From: Candidatus Nitrosocosmicus sp.
GTDB lineage: Archaea; Thermoproteota; Nitrososphaeria; Nitrososphaerales; Nitrososphaeraceae
NCBI GenBank assembly: GCA_029194465.1
Contig: JARFXS010000024.1
Coordinates: 1 to 34,984 of the forward strand
Direction: 5' to 3'
DNA: 34,984 nt
Under the pieces are notes generated by a model. The model saw only the letters and a list, made by a program, of their open reading frames with translations. It had not been told where the DNA came from and made no database searches. Shown here piece by piece: positions 1 through 7,965 of this stretch. Position 1 is the first letter of the stretch; every line of letters starts with the position of its first letter. Position numbers and translations under genes: made by a program.

Positions 1-2
1 AA

Positions 3-1520
3 ATAGATTTCCATGAAGTGAATATATTTCCATTACCTTCAGAACTTGTCCCGTTGGCAAATCAACGTTTGGCTACTCATTTCAAAGTTTGTGCCGGCTT
101 GGATTGTCTCGGTGACTTACCTGTTCTTAGAAGGCCTCCAAATACCAGACCGTCTACTTCCAAACTAGAATGTTTTTGTCTAGATTTGTATGCTGTAGGT
201 GGATGCAAAATCTCTGGATTGGCAGGAAACCAAAAAATAGGGCTCAAAATTGATGGGATAGAGATAGTGGATCTAAAACCCCTAGGTCTGGAAAATGCAA
301 TCGAATGTTATGCAAAATCTGTACTCAATCATGGAATATTTCCCCATGTTGCTGAGATTATTTCCAAATTGACATTTGGGATAATTACAATTCCTCCATC
401 CAATGGAAACTTCCAAGTATCAGGAAATTTGCAGCTTTCTGGAACAACGACCGTTCCTAATAATCCCGCAATCGAAGATGATCAATTAAAAACATTTATC
501 AATTTAGACAATTTGGACTTGAATGTAGTATTCTCACCAAATGGTGGCGGTAGTGGCGGTAGTGGCGGTAGTGGCGGTAGTGGCGGTAGTGGAACAATAA
601 CAAGAACAGTGAAGCCGCGATCAAGAACAGGCACTTTTGATCTAACCGCTGCTATATCCGAAACTACATTCAAAAAAATATATGGTTCTCTTCTTGAAGG
701 ATTTAAATTTTCAGTATCAGACACGGGCGGTTCTGGTATATTCTCAGTTGGTTATACAGTTTCGGCTCATTTAGAGAATGGCACAATCGATCTGCGGAAT
801 AATGGTTCTATTCTAATAAGTGAGTTAGACGTGAAATGGGACACATTGCAGCTTAACATAGGTATAGATATTCCAACACAAACTATTGGTGGCTTTTGCC
901 TCGTTCCAAACCCCTTTGGTGGCTGTTTGATTCGTGCTCCGTCAATTGATCTTTTTGAAGCATCGCCTGATATTTCTTTACCCATGAACTTGGGTGGATT
1001 AATAACATCTGAAATTACTTTGAGTGCAATTCCAAAGGTGTTTTATGGAGTTGGCTCTGGAATTCCAAACAGATGGCAACTTACCTTAGTCCCTACACTT
1101 CCAATCGACTTGGATATAATTGACGTAGCAGACACAATTGGCGATTTATTTCATAATCTGATTACAAATGCAATTGTCAGTCTTCTTAGTTCTTTGGGAC
1201 TCCCTGATTGGGCTATATCTTTTATAGATACCGTGCTTGGGGGAATAGAAGGAATAATTCGAAACATTTTAGATATTGGAGACGATGTGGGTGAATTTAT
1301 TTTAAGTTTGATTAGTAATGTTGGTCTATTCCAGGACTTGATTGATAAGCTGGCTCAATTCATAGCTCTAACGATTTTGGAACTCAAGGATCCCTTGGAA
1401 GTTCTTGAGGGAAATTCTACCATACCTTTAATTCCAGTAAAGTTACCAATTGAATTTCTGGATGTTCGGATCGATAGTAATGGTAAAGAGTTGATCCTTG
1501 AAGGAGATGTGGGTAATTAG
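3..1520 (+). CDS. Unknown protein with (GGS)5 linker, 5' end off the window
   Basis: The reading frame is open from the first bases of the window (codons from position 3), so the GTG at 18 need not be the true start and the gene is probably truncated by the edge. From the GTG it encodes 500 residues. The N-terminal part (about 1-170) has clustered cysteines (C-x4-C near residue 25, then E-C-F-C and G-G-C). Residues about 174-191 are an almost pure Gly-Gly-Ser linker. The second half alternates beta-type segments with hydrophobic amphipathic stretches (about 370-460) and ends in a strand-rich tail with the pattern LDVRIDSNGKELILEGDVG. No enzyme motif is visible. A lipid-binding TULIP-like fold is one guess from the alternating amphipathic pattern, but weak. 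It is followed after 2 nt by the next gene, so the two are probably co-transcribed. Confidence 0.75.
   Translation: MDFHEVNIFPLPSELVPLANQRLATHFKVCAGLDCLGDLPVLRRPPNTRPSTSKLECFCLDLYAVGGCKISGLAGNQKIGLKIDGIEIVDLKPLGLENAIECYAKSVLNHGIFPHVAEIISKLTFGIITIPPSNGNFQVSGNLQLSGTTTVPNNPAIEDDQLKTFINLDNLDLNVVFSPNGGGSGGSGGSGGSGGSGTITRTVKPRSRTGTFDLTAAISETTFKKIYGSLLEGFKFSVSDTGGSGIFSVGYTVSAHLENGTIDLRNNGSILISELDVKWDTLQLNIGIDIPTQTIGGFCLVPNPFGGCLIRAPSIDLFEASPDISLPMNLGGLITSEITLSAIPKVFYGVGSGIPNRWQLTLVPTLPIDLDIIDVADTIGDLFHNLITNAIVSLLSSLGLPDWAISFIDTVLGGIEGIIRNILDIGDDVGEFILSLISNVGLFQDLIDKLAQFIALTILELKDPLEVLEGNSTIPLIPVKLPIEFLDVRIDSNGKELILEGDVGN
546..590 (+). repeat. Five perfect 9-bp tandem repeats coding Gly-Gly-Ser
   Basis: The unit GGCGGTAGT is repeated five times without a mismatch, in frame with the surrounding gene, flanked by further partial GGT/GGA glycine codons. 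Because the unit is a multiple of three, slippage changes linker length without breaking the frame. Confidence 0.95.
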
Positions 1521-1522
1521 AT

Positions 1523-2302
1523 ATGAACATTAAAATAAACCGATTTTTGTTTAGTCAAACCACCATCGACAGTGGGTCTCTCACTCCACATTCTACCCTT
1601 GTTTGTAAATTTACGGATCCTGGAGAATATCAGGGTATAATAATGAAAGGATCAGGAATAGTCAGCAGATTTAAATTAAATGTTCTAGATGAAAGACCAT
1701 CTAGTAGGTTATCATCTTTATCTACGATAAATTTTAAGGAGACCTCTCAACCCACTGATGCAAATAAGCAAGCAAGTGATACTTCTAATCAGATAAACAT
1801 CGATTTAAGCAATATTATGAGCATTTATACACTAACAAAAGGGGACTATGCGGTTTTTTATGTCTCTACAGGCGCCGGTGGTTATTCGATAGAGATTTAT
1901 CGCTTCGAAAAGGGATCACAATTAAAAACATTTGATAGCAAAGAACTAAAGGAGGGAGTGATTTTCTCTGCGATGGTAATTAGACCGGGTACTTATTTGA
2001 TAACAAATACTCTAAATGATGCTAAGGCAGAATTAGTCATAAACTATCCAGAACTTGGGAAGATGAAGAAGATCCTTATACCAATTAATATAGAAAGCAA
2101 TACCAAAGAAATTGTCCCAAACAAAATAAATATCGATCCGTCGCAAGGATTGATTTTTAGAATTAATACTCTATCAAGAATAAGAATTGAATTGACAAAA
2201 CCTGAGGACCGACCACTTAAATTACATAGGGAACAGTTTACTATAAGAACCAAAGGAGATGAAAAATTCCTCAAACGATTTAGGATGATACCTCGTAAAT
2301 AA
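1523..2302 (+). CDS. Unknown beta-rich protein, second gene of a pair
   Basis: This 259-residue protein starts at an ATG two bases after the stop of the preceding gene, which argues for an operon and a shared role. No signal peptide or membrane segment is evident. The sequence is rich in short beta-type stretches (for example KGDYAVFYVSTGAGGYSIEIYRF near 103-126) separated by polar linkers with a Ser/Thr/Asn-rich loop at about 60-90, and it ends in a strongly basic tail (KRFRMIPRK). I do not recognise the family. A beta-sandwich or adaptor protein acting with the upstream gene product is an inference only. Confidence 0.7.
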   Translation: MNIKINRFLFSQTTIDSGSLTPHSTLVCKFTDPGEYQGIIMKGSGIVSRFKLNVLDERPSSRLSSLSTINFKETSQPTDANKQASDTSNQINIDLSNIMSIYTLTKGDYAVFYVSTGAGGYSIEIYRFEKGSQLKTFDSKELKEGVIFSAMVIRPGTYLITNTLNDAKAELVINYPELGKMKKILIPINIESNTKEIVPNKINIDPSQGLIFRINTLSRIRIELTKPEDRPLKLHREQFTIRTKGDEKFLKRFRMIPRK

Positions 2303-2608
2303 GGACATTGACTACTTTAATTTTGTTATTGCCTATAATCAATCCACCAACTCCTTTATGGTTATTTCCTTATCGATTAGCAAGATAAAATAGTTCTTAT
2401 GAATAGTATAATAGGGAAACCTTTAGATTAATATGATGAATAAAAACTGAATTATGTTGTAATGTGAAATGAGATATTGTAGTATCTAGTTCATAGAACT
2501 CTGCTGTCTATGGATACTTAATCTCACGACATGAAAACTTTAACAGTCCTGTTGATATCTTTTAAGATGTTTCTAAAAAAATTAGGGATATCATCTTGGT
2601 ATCGGTGC
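2303..2608. other. Intergenic, convergent genes
   Basis: This is the 306-bp gap between the plus-strand pair ending at 2302 and the minus-strand transporter ending at 2609. On the minus strand a run of seven T (2574-2580, seen as A on plus) lies about 30 nt after the transporter stop and may serve as a simple T-rich terminator. Nothing else is seen. Confidence 0.5.
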
Positions 2609-4099
2609 TTAGACCACAGTATATTTCGTCTTTCTTCTTAGTATAAGCCCAAATCCAAGGGATATTGCCGACAGTAATACAGTGGTTGAAAAAACCAGAT
2701 CATATGAGTGAGTTGATGGATATGATACCAGGGTACCAGTATTCTCATGATCAGCCATGTATACTCCAGCCAGAGCAGGGCCTATTGCCATTCCTATGAA
2801 CAATAATAGTGCACCAATCCCTACAGATATCCCAGTAAATTCTTTTGGAGAGGAGGACACTATTATGTTCCAAGTCGCAGTCATTGTAAGTGATAGACCT
2901 ATGGCGATTATGGCCAAATCTACAGAAACTATGAACTCGGTAGCATGGAACATTAGTAATCCAAATGTTCCAAGTAGGCTAATGATCCCACCAATTATAA
3001 TTGGTTTTATGCTGCCAATCTTATTTATGATAAATGGAGTGATACTTGCAAACACCAAGAAACTGATCATGAAGGGTAGTTGAACGTTTGCAGCGTCTAT
3101 CGAATCACCTCCGAAACCTAATGGAACTGGACTCCTCACTAACTGGACTATTGTTGGATAAATCATGAACATTGTGATTCCTGTAGCTATTAGTAGGATA
3201 AATGAAGGTAGAAGGATTTTATCTCGTAACAGTCTCAAGTTAACGAATGGAGGTGTAGCTCTTCTTTCTATCATAACAAAGATTGATAATGCAATTGCAG
3301 ATGTTATGAATGCTCCCGCAATTTGTAATACATTTTCATTGTTTACACCGATTTGAATAACTGTAAGTGCAATGAGAAATGAAGATATTGTAACCGAAAG
3401 AGCCACTATACCTTTAATATCTATAGATAATGACTTTTTCTTCTTCTCTGATATCTCCATTTGTATCTTTGAATCATTAGATCGATGTGGTACTTCATAT
3501 TCCTTTACAAATTTTGCAATCAATAATGTTACCAATACAGAAAAAGGTATTATGGCCAGAAAAGTAGCATGCCAACCTAAGGCTTGGATAATGCTAGCTC
3601 CAATTAATAGTCCAACTACTGAACCAGCTGAATATGCAGAACCAAAGACTCCTACAGCAATAGATAATTTAGCAGGCGGAAATGTATCTCGAAGAAGACT
3701 AAATGCTGCTGGGACGGCTGCTAGCCCAAACCCTTGAATAATACGGCTAATAAGTAGAAATGTTATGTTATCTGCAAATCCTCCAACAGCGAGTCCTATT
3801 ACATATATTACAAGTAATGATAGTAACACTTTCTTCTTCCCATAAAGATCAGAAAGTCTACCAGCAACCGGGGTCATCACTGCAGCTACAATTAAATATG
3901 CACTGAATATCCATGCAGCAGTTCCAAAAGATATATTCAAATCATCTATTATTTCTGGTATTGCAGGAAGAAGCATGGTTTCTGAGAAAAAAACTGTTAA
4001 TAGGGTACCACTAAGAATTGCTAAAGTTAACCACGCATGGCGACTAACAACCGTCGTTGGGTTAATCATATTATTTTTTTCACTCTTATCTTTGTTCAT
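2609..4099 (-). CDS. MFS drug efflux transporter, DHA2 (EmrB/QacA-like) type
   Basis: The 496-residue protein is a multi-pass inner-membrane transporter of the major facilitator superfamily. The signature motif A, G-R-L-S-D-L-Y-G-K-K-K, is at residues 80-90 between the second and third helices, and motif B (S-R-I-I-Q-G-F-G, Arg119) is in the fourth helix. Length and helix count suit the 14-helix DHA2 branch, which uses the proton gradient to export drugs or other organic compounds; the substrate cannot be read from sequence. A charged loop (about 200-225, with many Lys/Glu) separates the two halves. The gene starts with ATG 20 nt inside a promoter/operator that is nearly duplicated in front of the small CxCC gene at 5137. 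The HxlR regulator lies next upstream on the same strand, so repression by HxlR with release by the pump substrate is the likely control. Confidence 0.92.
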   Translation of the reverse strand: MNKDKSEKNNMINPTTVVSRHAWLTLAILSGTLLTVFFSETMLLPAIPEIIDDLNISFGTAAWIFSAYLIVAAVMTPVAGRLSDLYGKKKVLLSLLVIYVIGLAVGGFADNITFLLISRIIQGFGLAAVPAAFSLLRDTFPPAKLSIAVGVFGSAYSAGSVVGLLIGASIIQALGWHATFLAIIPFSVLVTLLIAKFVKEYEVPHRSNDSKIQMEISEKKKKSLSIDIKGIVALSVTISSFLIALTVIQIGVNNENVLQIAGAFITSAIALSIFVMIERRATPPFVNLRLLRDKILLPSFILLIATGITMFMIYPTIVQLVRSPVPLGFGGDSIDAANVQLPFMISFLVFASITPFIINKIGSIKPIIIGGIISLLGTFGLLMFHATEFIVSVDLAIIAIGLSLTMTATWNIIVSSSPKEFTGISVGIGALLLFIGMAIGPALAGVYMADHENTGTLVSYPSTHSYDLVFSTTVLLSAISLGFGLILRRKTKYTVV

Positions 4100-4103
4100 A
4101 TCA

Positions 4104-4145
4104 ACTTACCTTATCTCATTAACTATAATAAAGTAAGTATTTAAA
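4104..4145 (-). promoter_or_regulatory. Promoter and putative HxlR operator of the MFS gene
   Basis: Read on the minus strand, a TATA-like TTTAAATA (4138-4145) is followed by ACTTACTTTATTATAGTTAA. Positions 4118-4145 match 5073-5100 (opposite orientation in the window, same orientation relative to the driven gene) at 26 of 28 bases. A second ACTTACCTTAT lies at 4104-4114 and forms an inverted pair with ATAAAGTAAGT at 4128-4138, giving a possible two-half-site operator between TATA box and start codon. HxlR as the binding protein is inferred from neighbourhood. Confidence 0.7.
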
Positions 4146-4574
4146 ATAGTAGGTGACGATTTGGTAAGTAGTTAGAAATTGGGAGATTATATAGTTATTA
4201 GGAAGGGATATAAAAAGTTGACCTATAGATTCTATACGAAGTAATGATTACAGAGGCATTATTGTTTTGCCTCAGTCATACCAAATGAATAAACTTTATC
4301 ATCCCAAATCATTCATTTTAATTTCCAAAATAATTTATTAAAATATACCCAATCGAGATACCAGAATAAAATAAATGTGTGATCATTTTAATTGTTGCTT
4401 TTTATTACTGGGCGATAAGAGATCTAAGAAAGTAAATAAAACATGTAATATATACTATCTTGTAGGACAATAGTTAGTATTCTAAATAGTAATTCTGCTT
4501 TTCTCCTTCTATATACTTTTCAAATTAGGATCTAGAAATAACGATTTCAAATCAAGTACAAAGGGTTTGTTAAT
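4146..4574. other. Intergenic with a TATA-like box and a small hairpin
   Basis: This 429-bp gap separates the HxlR gene from the transporter promoter. A plus-strand TATA-like GATATAAAAAG is near 4207-4217 but no convincing ORF follows. A hairpin with 6-bp arms (GAGGCA 4253-4258, TGCCTC 4268-4273) lies about 45 nt downstream of it. A small RNA is conceivable but not supported further. Confidence 0.4.
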
Positions 4575-5030
4575 TTACAAATACTTTCTTATAGATTTGG
4601 CGGTTATCTTTTCGATTTTGATAGGATCGGGGTTATCAAATATTTGATCGCAACAATATTTGAGCGAAAACAACGCCATTTGTTCCATTATTGGTTGTAG
4701 TTCTTTGCCTTTTTGAGTAAGATAATATTCTATTCTAATTGGTGTTTCGTTGTAGACATGACGCTTAATAAGACCATCCTTTTCCATTTCTTTTAGCCGT
4801 ATTGACAAGGTTTTAGGGTTGATCTCCTCTATAGAATTCAAAAATTCGTTAAATCGTTTTTGTTTATCATAAAGCATATTGCGTAATATTAAAAGCGAAA
4901 ATTTTTTGCCAATTATGTTAAAGGTATTAAATACAGGGCAACATTTGCATTCCATATCCTCTATTAGCTTTTGATGATTTGCATTCTCTTTCTTTTCTTG
5001 ATATTGCTCTGAAGGTTTGAGTTCTACCAA
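4575..5030 (-). CDS. HxlR-family winged-helix regulator with CxCC motif
   Basis: This is a 151-residue DNA-binding protein. The core MECKCCPVFNTFNIIGKK followed by LLILRNML, then NPKTLSIRLKEMEKDGLIKR and a wing with IRIEYYLTQKGKEL, is the classical HxlR pattern; members bind inverted repeats as dimers and often sense electrophiles, disulfide stress or metals through a cysteine before the first helix. Here three cysteines (C-K-C-C) sit at that place instead of the usual one. The listed start is a TTG with a GAGG 9 nt upstream; an internal ATG at residue 26 would put the cysteines at positions 3, 5 and 6. Three ACTTAC elements precede the gene, suggesting autoregulation together with control of the MFS pump and the divergent CxCC gene. 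Confidence 0.93.
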   Translation of the reverse strand: MVELKPSEQYQEKKENANHQKLIEDMECKCCPVFNTFNIIGKKFSLLILRNMLYDKQKRFNEFLNSIEEINPKTLSIRLKEMEKDGLIKRHVYNETPIRIEYYLTQKGKELQPIMEQMALFSLKYCCDQIFDNPDPIKIEKITAKSIRKYL

Positions 5031-5048
5031 CTTAACAATCCTCTATCT

Positions 5049-5100
5049 ACTTACAAGGTAATAACTTACCAGTTTATATACTTACCTTATTATAGTTAAT
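5049..5100. promoter_or_regulatory. Divergent promoter/operator between HxlR and CxCC genes
   Basis: The spacer has three ACTTAC elements (5049-5054, 5064-5069, 5080-5085) and the inverted repeat GGTAA-taac-TTACC (5057-5070). The TATA-like TTTATATA at 5073-5080 reads as TATATAAA on the other strand and could serve both directions. Positions 5073-5100 repeat the MFS promoter at 26 of 28 bases, and that copy faces the plus-strand gene at 5137. The layout fits a shared repressor site; binding itself is inferred. Confidence 0.7.
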
Positions 5101-5136
5101 AACACAAAGTGATTTAGGAAATAATAGAAACTCGAT

Positions 5137-5472
5137 GTGACTCAAATTGTACGACTTCCAAGATTTGGAGAAGCGATAAAATACCAAACGATACTTAACG
5201 ATGACTACACCTGTTCTTGCTGTGACATAGAACCAAATGAAACAACAAAGACATTATTGGAAAACTCATATTTTACAGCACTAAAGGAAATCCATGTCGA
5301 TAAAATTAAGAAAATTATTGAAAGAGAATGGGGAAGTACCATTGATAAAACTGCTGAATTAGCTGTTAAAACTATTGAAAAACAATGGCAAATCTCTGTA
5401 TCATCGTCTATTACAAACAAAGAATTCAATGAAGAACTAGGAAAGATAATAACCTCTAATAGAAAACAATAA
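5137..5472 (+). CDS. Small unknown protein with CSCC motif, co-regulated with MFS pump
   Basis: This 111-residue soluble protein starts at GTG 5137, about 57 nt after the TATA-like box. It has a C-S-C-C motif at about residues 26-29 followed by acidic residues (DIEPNE), then a mostly helical body with alternating Lys/Glu and a Lys-rich end. I do not recognise the family. It is transcribed divergently from the HxlR regulator and its promoter is nearly identical to that of the MFS pump, so it very probably belongs to the same response. The C-x-C-C motif is also present in the regulator, which makes a thiol- or metal-binding role attractive, but that is inference. Confidence 0.8.
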   Translation: MTQIVRLPRFGEAIKYQTILNDDYTCSCCDIEPNETTKTLLENSYFTALKEIHVDKIKKIIEREWGSTIDKTAELAVKTIEKQWQISVSSSITNKEFNEELGKIITSNRKQ

Positions 5473-5476
5473 CAGT

Positions 5477-5507
5477 ATGGAATTTCATTCTAGTTCCATC
5501 ATTTTTT
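5477..5507 (+). terminator. Hairpin plus T6 after the CxCC gene
   Basis: Five bases after the stop codon there is a perfect 6-bp stem (ATGGAA 5477-5482, TTCCAT 5494-5499) with an 11-nt loop, followed by six T at 5502-5507. It resembles an intrinsic terminator; archaeal termination mainly needs the T-run. Confidence 0.6.
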
Positions 5508-5993
5508 GTCAATTAACGGAAATCTGCGTAATATTTTCTTTATTTAGAGATATATTTCATATTGTTGTTTATAGAATACAAAAGATCTGTTAATGTTACA
5601 AGATACAAATCGAATATCGATAGTTTGAACTCTATCGAACAGATGGATACTACTTAACAAGAACTACACATTCCTGATCTGAAGTTATTTTCTTCAGTGA
5701 TTTAGATTGCATCATTACCCATCAGATATCTTAGCTCGGGTTTTTTTTACGTGACCACATTCGATATCAGTTGCGATACTTCTTTTACCTAGTACTTTGA
5801 TTGATAAAACGAATCGTATATTTTGAATGCTACTGAAAGTACAAGTCATGTATTTTTTACTGACAATCTAGAAAGGACCGCAACTAGTAAAAAGAAATAC
5901 TTATTTCCTTTTTGGACCTATTCTAATCATCCCAAAAGACGCAAAAACATTACCTTGTATACATAAGCTTGAAATATTTTATAGTATCTATTA
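5508..5993. other. Intergenic, no gene seen
   Basis: No ORF with coding character was found on either strand. A run of eight T occurs at about 5740-5747 after CTCGGG. The last bases (5971-5984) contain an AT-rich TATA-like stretch that may belong to the promoter of the next gene. Confidence 0.5.
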
Positions 5994-6371
5994 GTGAAAA
6001 TGCCTAAAGTAGTTGAAATGGATGAAAACGTATCAATTTTCTCTCAAATGAATGAAGATGTTGGTCCAGTTATATTGATAAACAAATTCGATGTAAATCC
6101 TTCCGAGTCCGATGCGTTTGTAGAGGCATGGGCCGAAGAAGCAGAGAAATTTAAGGGACAGGCCGGGTTCATTTCCACACAATTACATAGAGGAATTGGT
6201 GGGAGCGGAATATTCATTAACTATGCAGTTTGGGAATCGACAGCTCAGTTCAAAAATGCAGTTAACAAGGTTATGAATCCAAACGACAGAATGTCTAGAT
6301 ATCCTACAAGTACTGTTGCGTCACCCCACTTGTTCAAAAAAGTCGCAGTAGCGGGAGTTTGTGTTGAATAA
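5994..6371 (+). CDS. Antibiotic biosynthesis monooxygenase (ABM) fold protein
   Basis: The 125-residue protein has the dimeric ferredoxin-like ABM pattern: a first strand (PVILINKFDVNP), a long acidic helix (SDAFVEAWAEEAEKFKGQAGF), a strand with T-Q-L-H-R, and the W-E-S-x-x-x-F-K-x-A segment near residues 80-90. Family members include cofactor-free quinone-forming monooxygenases and haem-degrading enzymes, and many are small stress proteins of unknown substrate. Nothing here fixes the reaction. GTG at 5994 or ATG at 6000 are equally good starts; the AT-rich promoter-like stretch ends only about 10-20 nt upstream, consistent with a nearly leaderless message. It stands alone. Confidence 0.8.
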   Translation: MKMPKVVEMDENVSIFSQMNEDVGPVILINKFDVNPSESDAFVEAWAEEAEKFKGQAGFISTQLHRGIGGSGIFINYAVWESTAQFKNAVNKVMNPNDRMSRYPTSTVASPHLFKKVAVAGVCVE

Positions 6372-6850
6372 GACTTATCCGAATCTAGCCTGGATATCTT
6401 TTTATTTACAGCGTCTATTGTAATGGCTTATGATAATATTGATTGAGTGATAGTTTAATATGCTTAAGGATTTTTGAATAGAATATGGATGTGTTATTAC
6501 AAATAGGATTCACAACTATGAATAAAGATATTCAAATTTGTACGCATCGACCTTCAAGATATTTTACAATTACCCAACTTACAATAGCCTAACTTCATAT
6601 CCATTGACCCACAGTGGGGATGGGTTTTTTTACATGGGTTTCAATATTAAGAGATGTAAAAAGACGGTAAAAACAAAAAAAAGAATCTAAAAAAAGGAAT
6701 AACGAGGATAGCTGGACAGTTCTCCATTCTGATCTTTGCTATTATCTTTGTTTCAAATGGTCAACTACTTTTTTCCTCTTAATTTTCCATGTGTCTCACA
6801 AAATTTTGCTATTTTCCCCTGTATTAGAAACCAGAATTGTTAATTCCGTG
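6372..6850. other. Intergenic with a hairpin/T-tract
   Basis: This is the 479-bp space between the ABM gene and the convergent minus-strand pair. It contains the terminator-like element listed separately. A startless open frame around 6660-6780 has one hydrophobic stretch but no start codon and was not called. Confidence 0.5.
6608..6631 (+). terminator. CCCA-CAG-TGGG hairpin followed by T7
   Basis: A perfect 4-bp GC-rich stem (6608-6618) is followed after GATGGG by seven T (6625-6631). It lies about 240 nt after the ABM stop, so it could end a long 3' untranslated region or belong to an unseen small transcript. Confidence 0.35.
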
Positions 6851-7459
6851 TCATACTTGAATTTGACTTCGGCATTCGGCTTGCTTGATACTATCTTTTC
6901 TATTTTCTAATATCTTTTGTATTCCTTCAAGCATAAAGCTAGTTGAATCTGAAGAGATTTTTTCTCTTTCGTCAGAACTTAAGAAAGTGTTGTTCTGTAT
7001 TCCCAAATGGTAAAGAACGTTTTCATTCAAGACTCTTTTAGGTGAAGATAAGTCCACTATAACCTTTAGCAAATTTGTTTTTGATATTTCTCCTTTAATG
7101 ATTGTTTTACCGATATAGTCATTAGTATAATACATTTCCCCACCAATTTCTTGGTTGTCAGTTACTATGACATCATACTTTGAGACAAACTCCTGCGCCT
7201 GATCTCTTGTTCCTGTATACACTATAGGTATAACTGAACTTGGTTTTTCTATCGCATTATATCCATGTACTAATACTCGTAATTCTCTTTCAGCTTCAAG
7301 TTCTTTATAGTCTTTGTAAGCAGGTCCTAAAATTTCATAACAGGTACCGTCAACATTGACATTTACATTCTTCTTTGGGTAATAGGTGAACGCTAGTGAA
7401 AAGCTTACAGCTCCTGCAATTATAAAAATGATAATTAGTGGTATTGCTAATTTTAACAT
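6851..7459 (-). CDS. Membrane-anchored protein with extracytoplasmic domain, unknown
   Basis: The protein has 202 residues. A single hydrophobic N-terminal segment (about 3-25, LAIPLIIIFIIAGAVSFSLAF) is an uncleaved anchor or signal, placing the remaining about 175 residues outside the membrane. The exported part has one cysteine near residue 40 and another near the C-terminus, and an alpha/beta-looking core (RELRVLVHGYNAI, SVIPIVYTGTRDQAQEFVSKYDVIVTDNQ, TIIKGEISKTNLLKVIVDL). I do not recognise the family. It lies 26 nt after the upstream gene (7486-7797) on the same strand, so the two are probably one transcript. Confidence 0.75.
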   Translation of the reverse strand: MLKLAIPLIIIFIIAGAVSFSLAFTYYPKKNVNVNVDGTCYEILGPAYKDYKELEAERELRVLVHGYNAIEKPSSVIPIVYTGTRDQAQEFVSKYDVIVTDNQEIGGEMYYTNDYIGKTIIKGEISKTNLLKVIVDLSSPKRVLNENVLYHLGIQNNTFLSSDEREKISSDSTSFMLEGIQKILENRKDSIKQAECRSQIQV

Positions 7460-7485
7460 ACTCTATCTGCCTTTTATTATGGCTA

Positions 7486-7797
7486 TTAGCTATAATCTGT
7501 GTAGTATGTATAGCGTCTTTCTACTTCTTTATTGTTCCCACTATTTATGCTATGTATCGCTTTTCTTAATCCACTTTTTACGTAATCTCTGAGATATTCT
7601 GTTTGTGTATTTGAAGGATACAAATTGGCTAAAACATACTCAAAATGTTTCATAAATTCTACCACCTTTTTTCTATACTCTTCTTTTGTAGGATTTTTAT
7701 TGTTTGTTACCTTAAACCACGTTGTAGCACATGGAGCTGCATATCCCCTTGCCATATCATCAATTACTCTGTCAATTTCAAACAAATCTAGTTGCAT
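7486..7797 (-). CDS. Small soluble unknown protein, first gene of a pair
   Basis: The 103-residue protein is predicted to be soluble and largely helical. It has an acidic start (LDLFEIDRVIDDMARGY), one cysteine (APCATTW) and a Tyr-rich end (RRYTYYTDYS). I do not recognise the family. It starts with ATG at 7797, divergent from the Lrp-GAF regulator at 7966, and is followed 26 nt later by the membrane-anchored protein. A partner role for that protein is only suggested by position. Confidence 0.65.
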   Translation of the reverse strand: MQLDLFEIDRVIDDMARGYAAPCATTWFKVTNNKNPTKEEYRKKVVEFMKHFEYVLANLYPSNTQTEYLRDYVKSGLRKAIHSINSGNNKEVERRYTYYTDYS

Positions 7798-7965
7798 GAT
7801 ATATTATACGAAAGTCAAAGTATTATTCTTCATTGAAACAAAAAATGTCTTAATATTTCTGAAACGGAAATGATGTTATGGAGCCTTCCTGATAGGCATA
7901 GCATTAGATTTTCTGTTTTTTCCGAAATAGAAATAAACATCAATTTATCTTAGTTTGTCATAAAG

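Noticed and set aside
6655..6785. Plus-strand frame with a basic start and one hydrophobic stretch
   Set aside because: No start codon between the upstream stop and the hydrophobic part.
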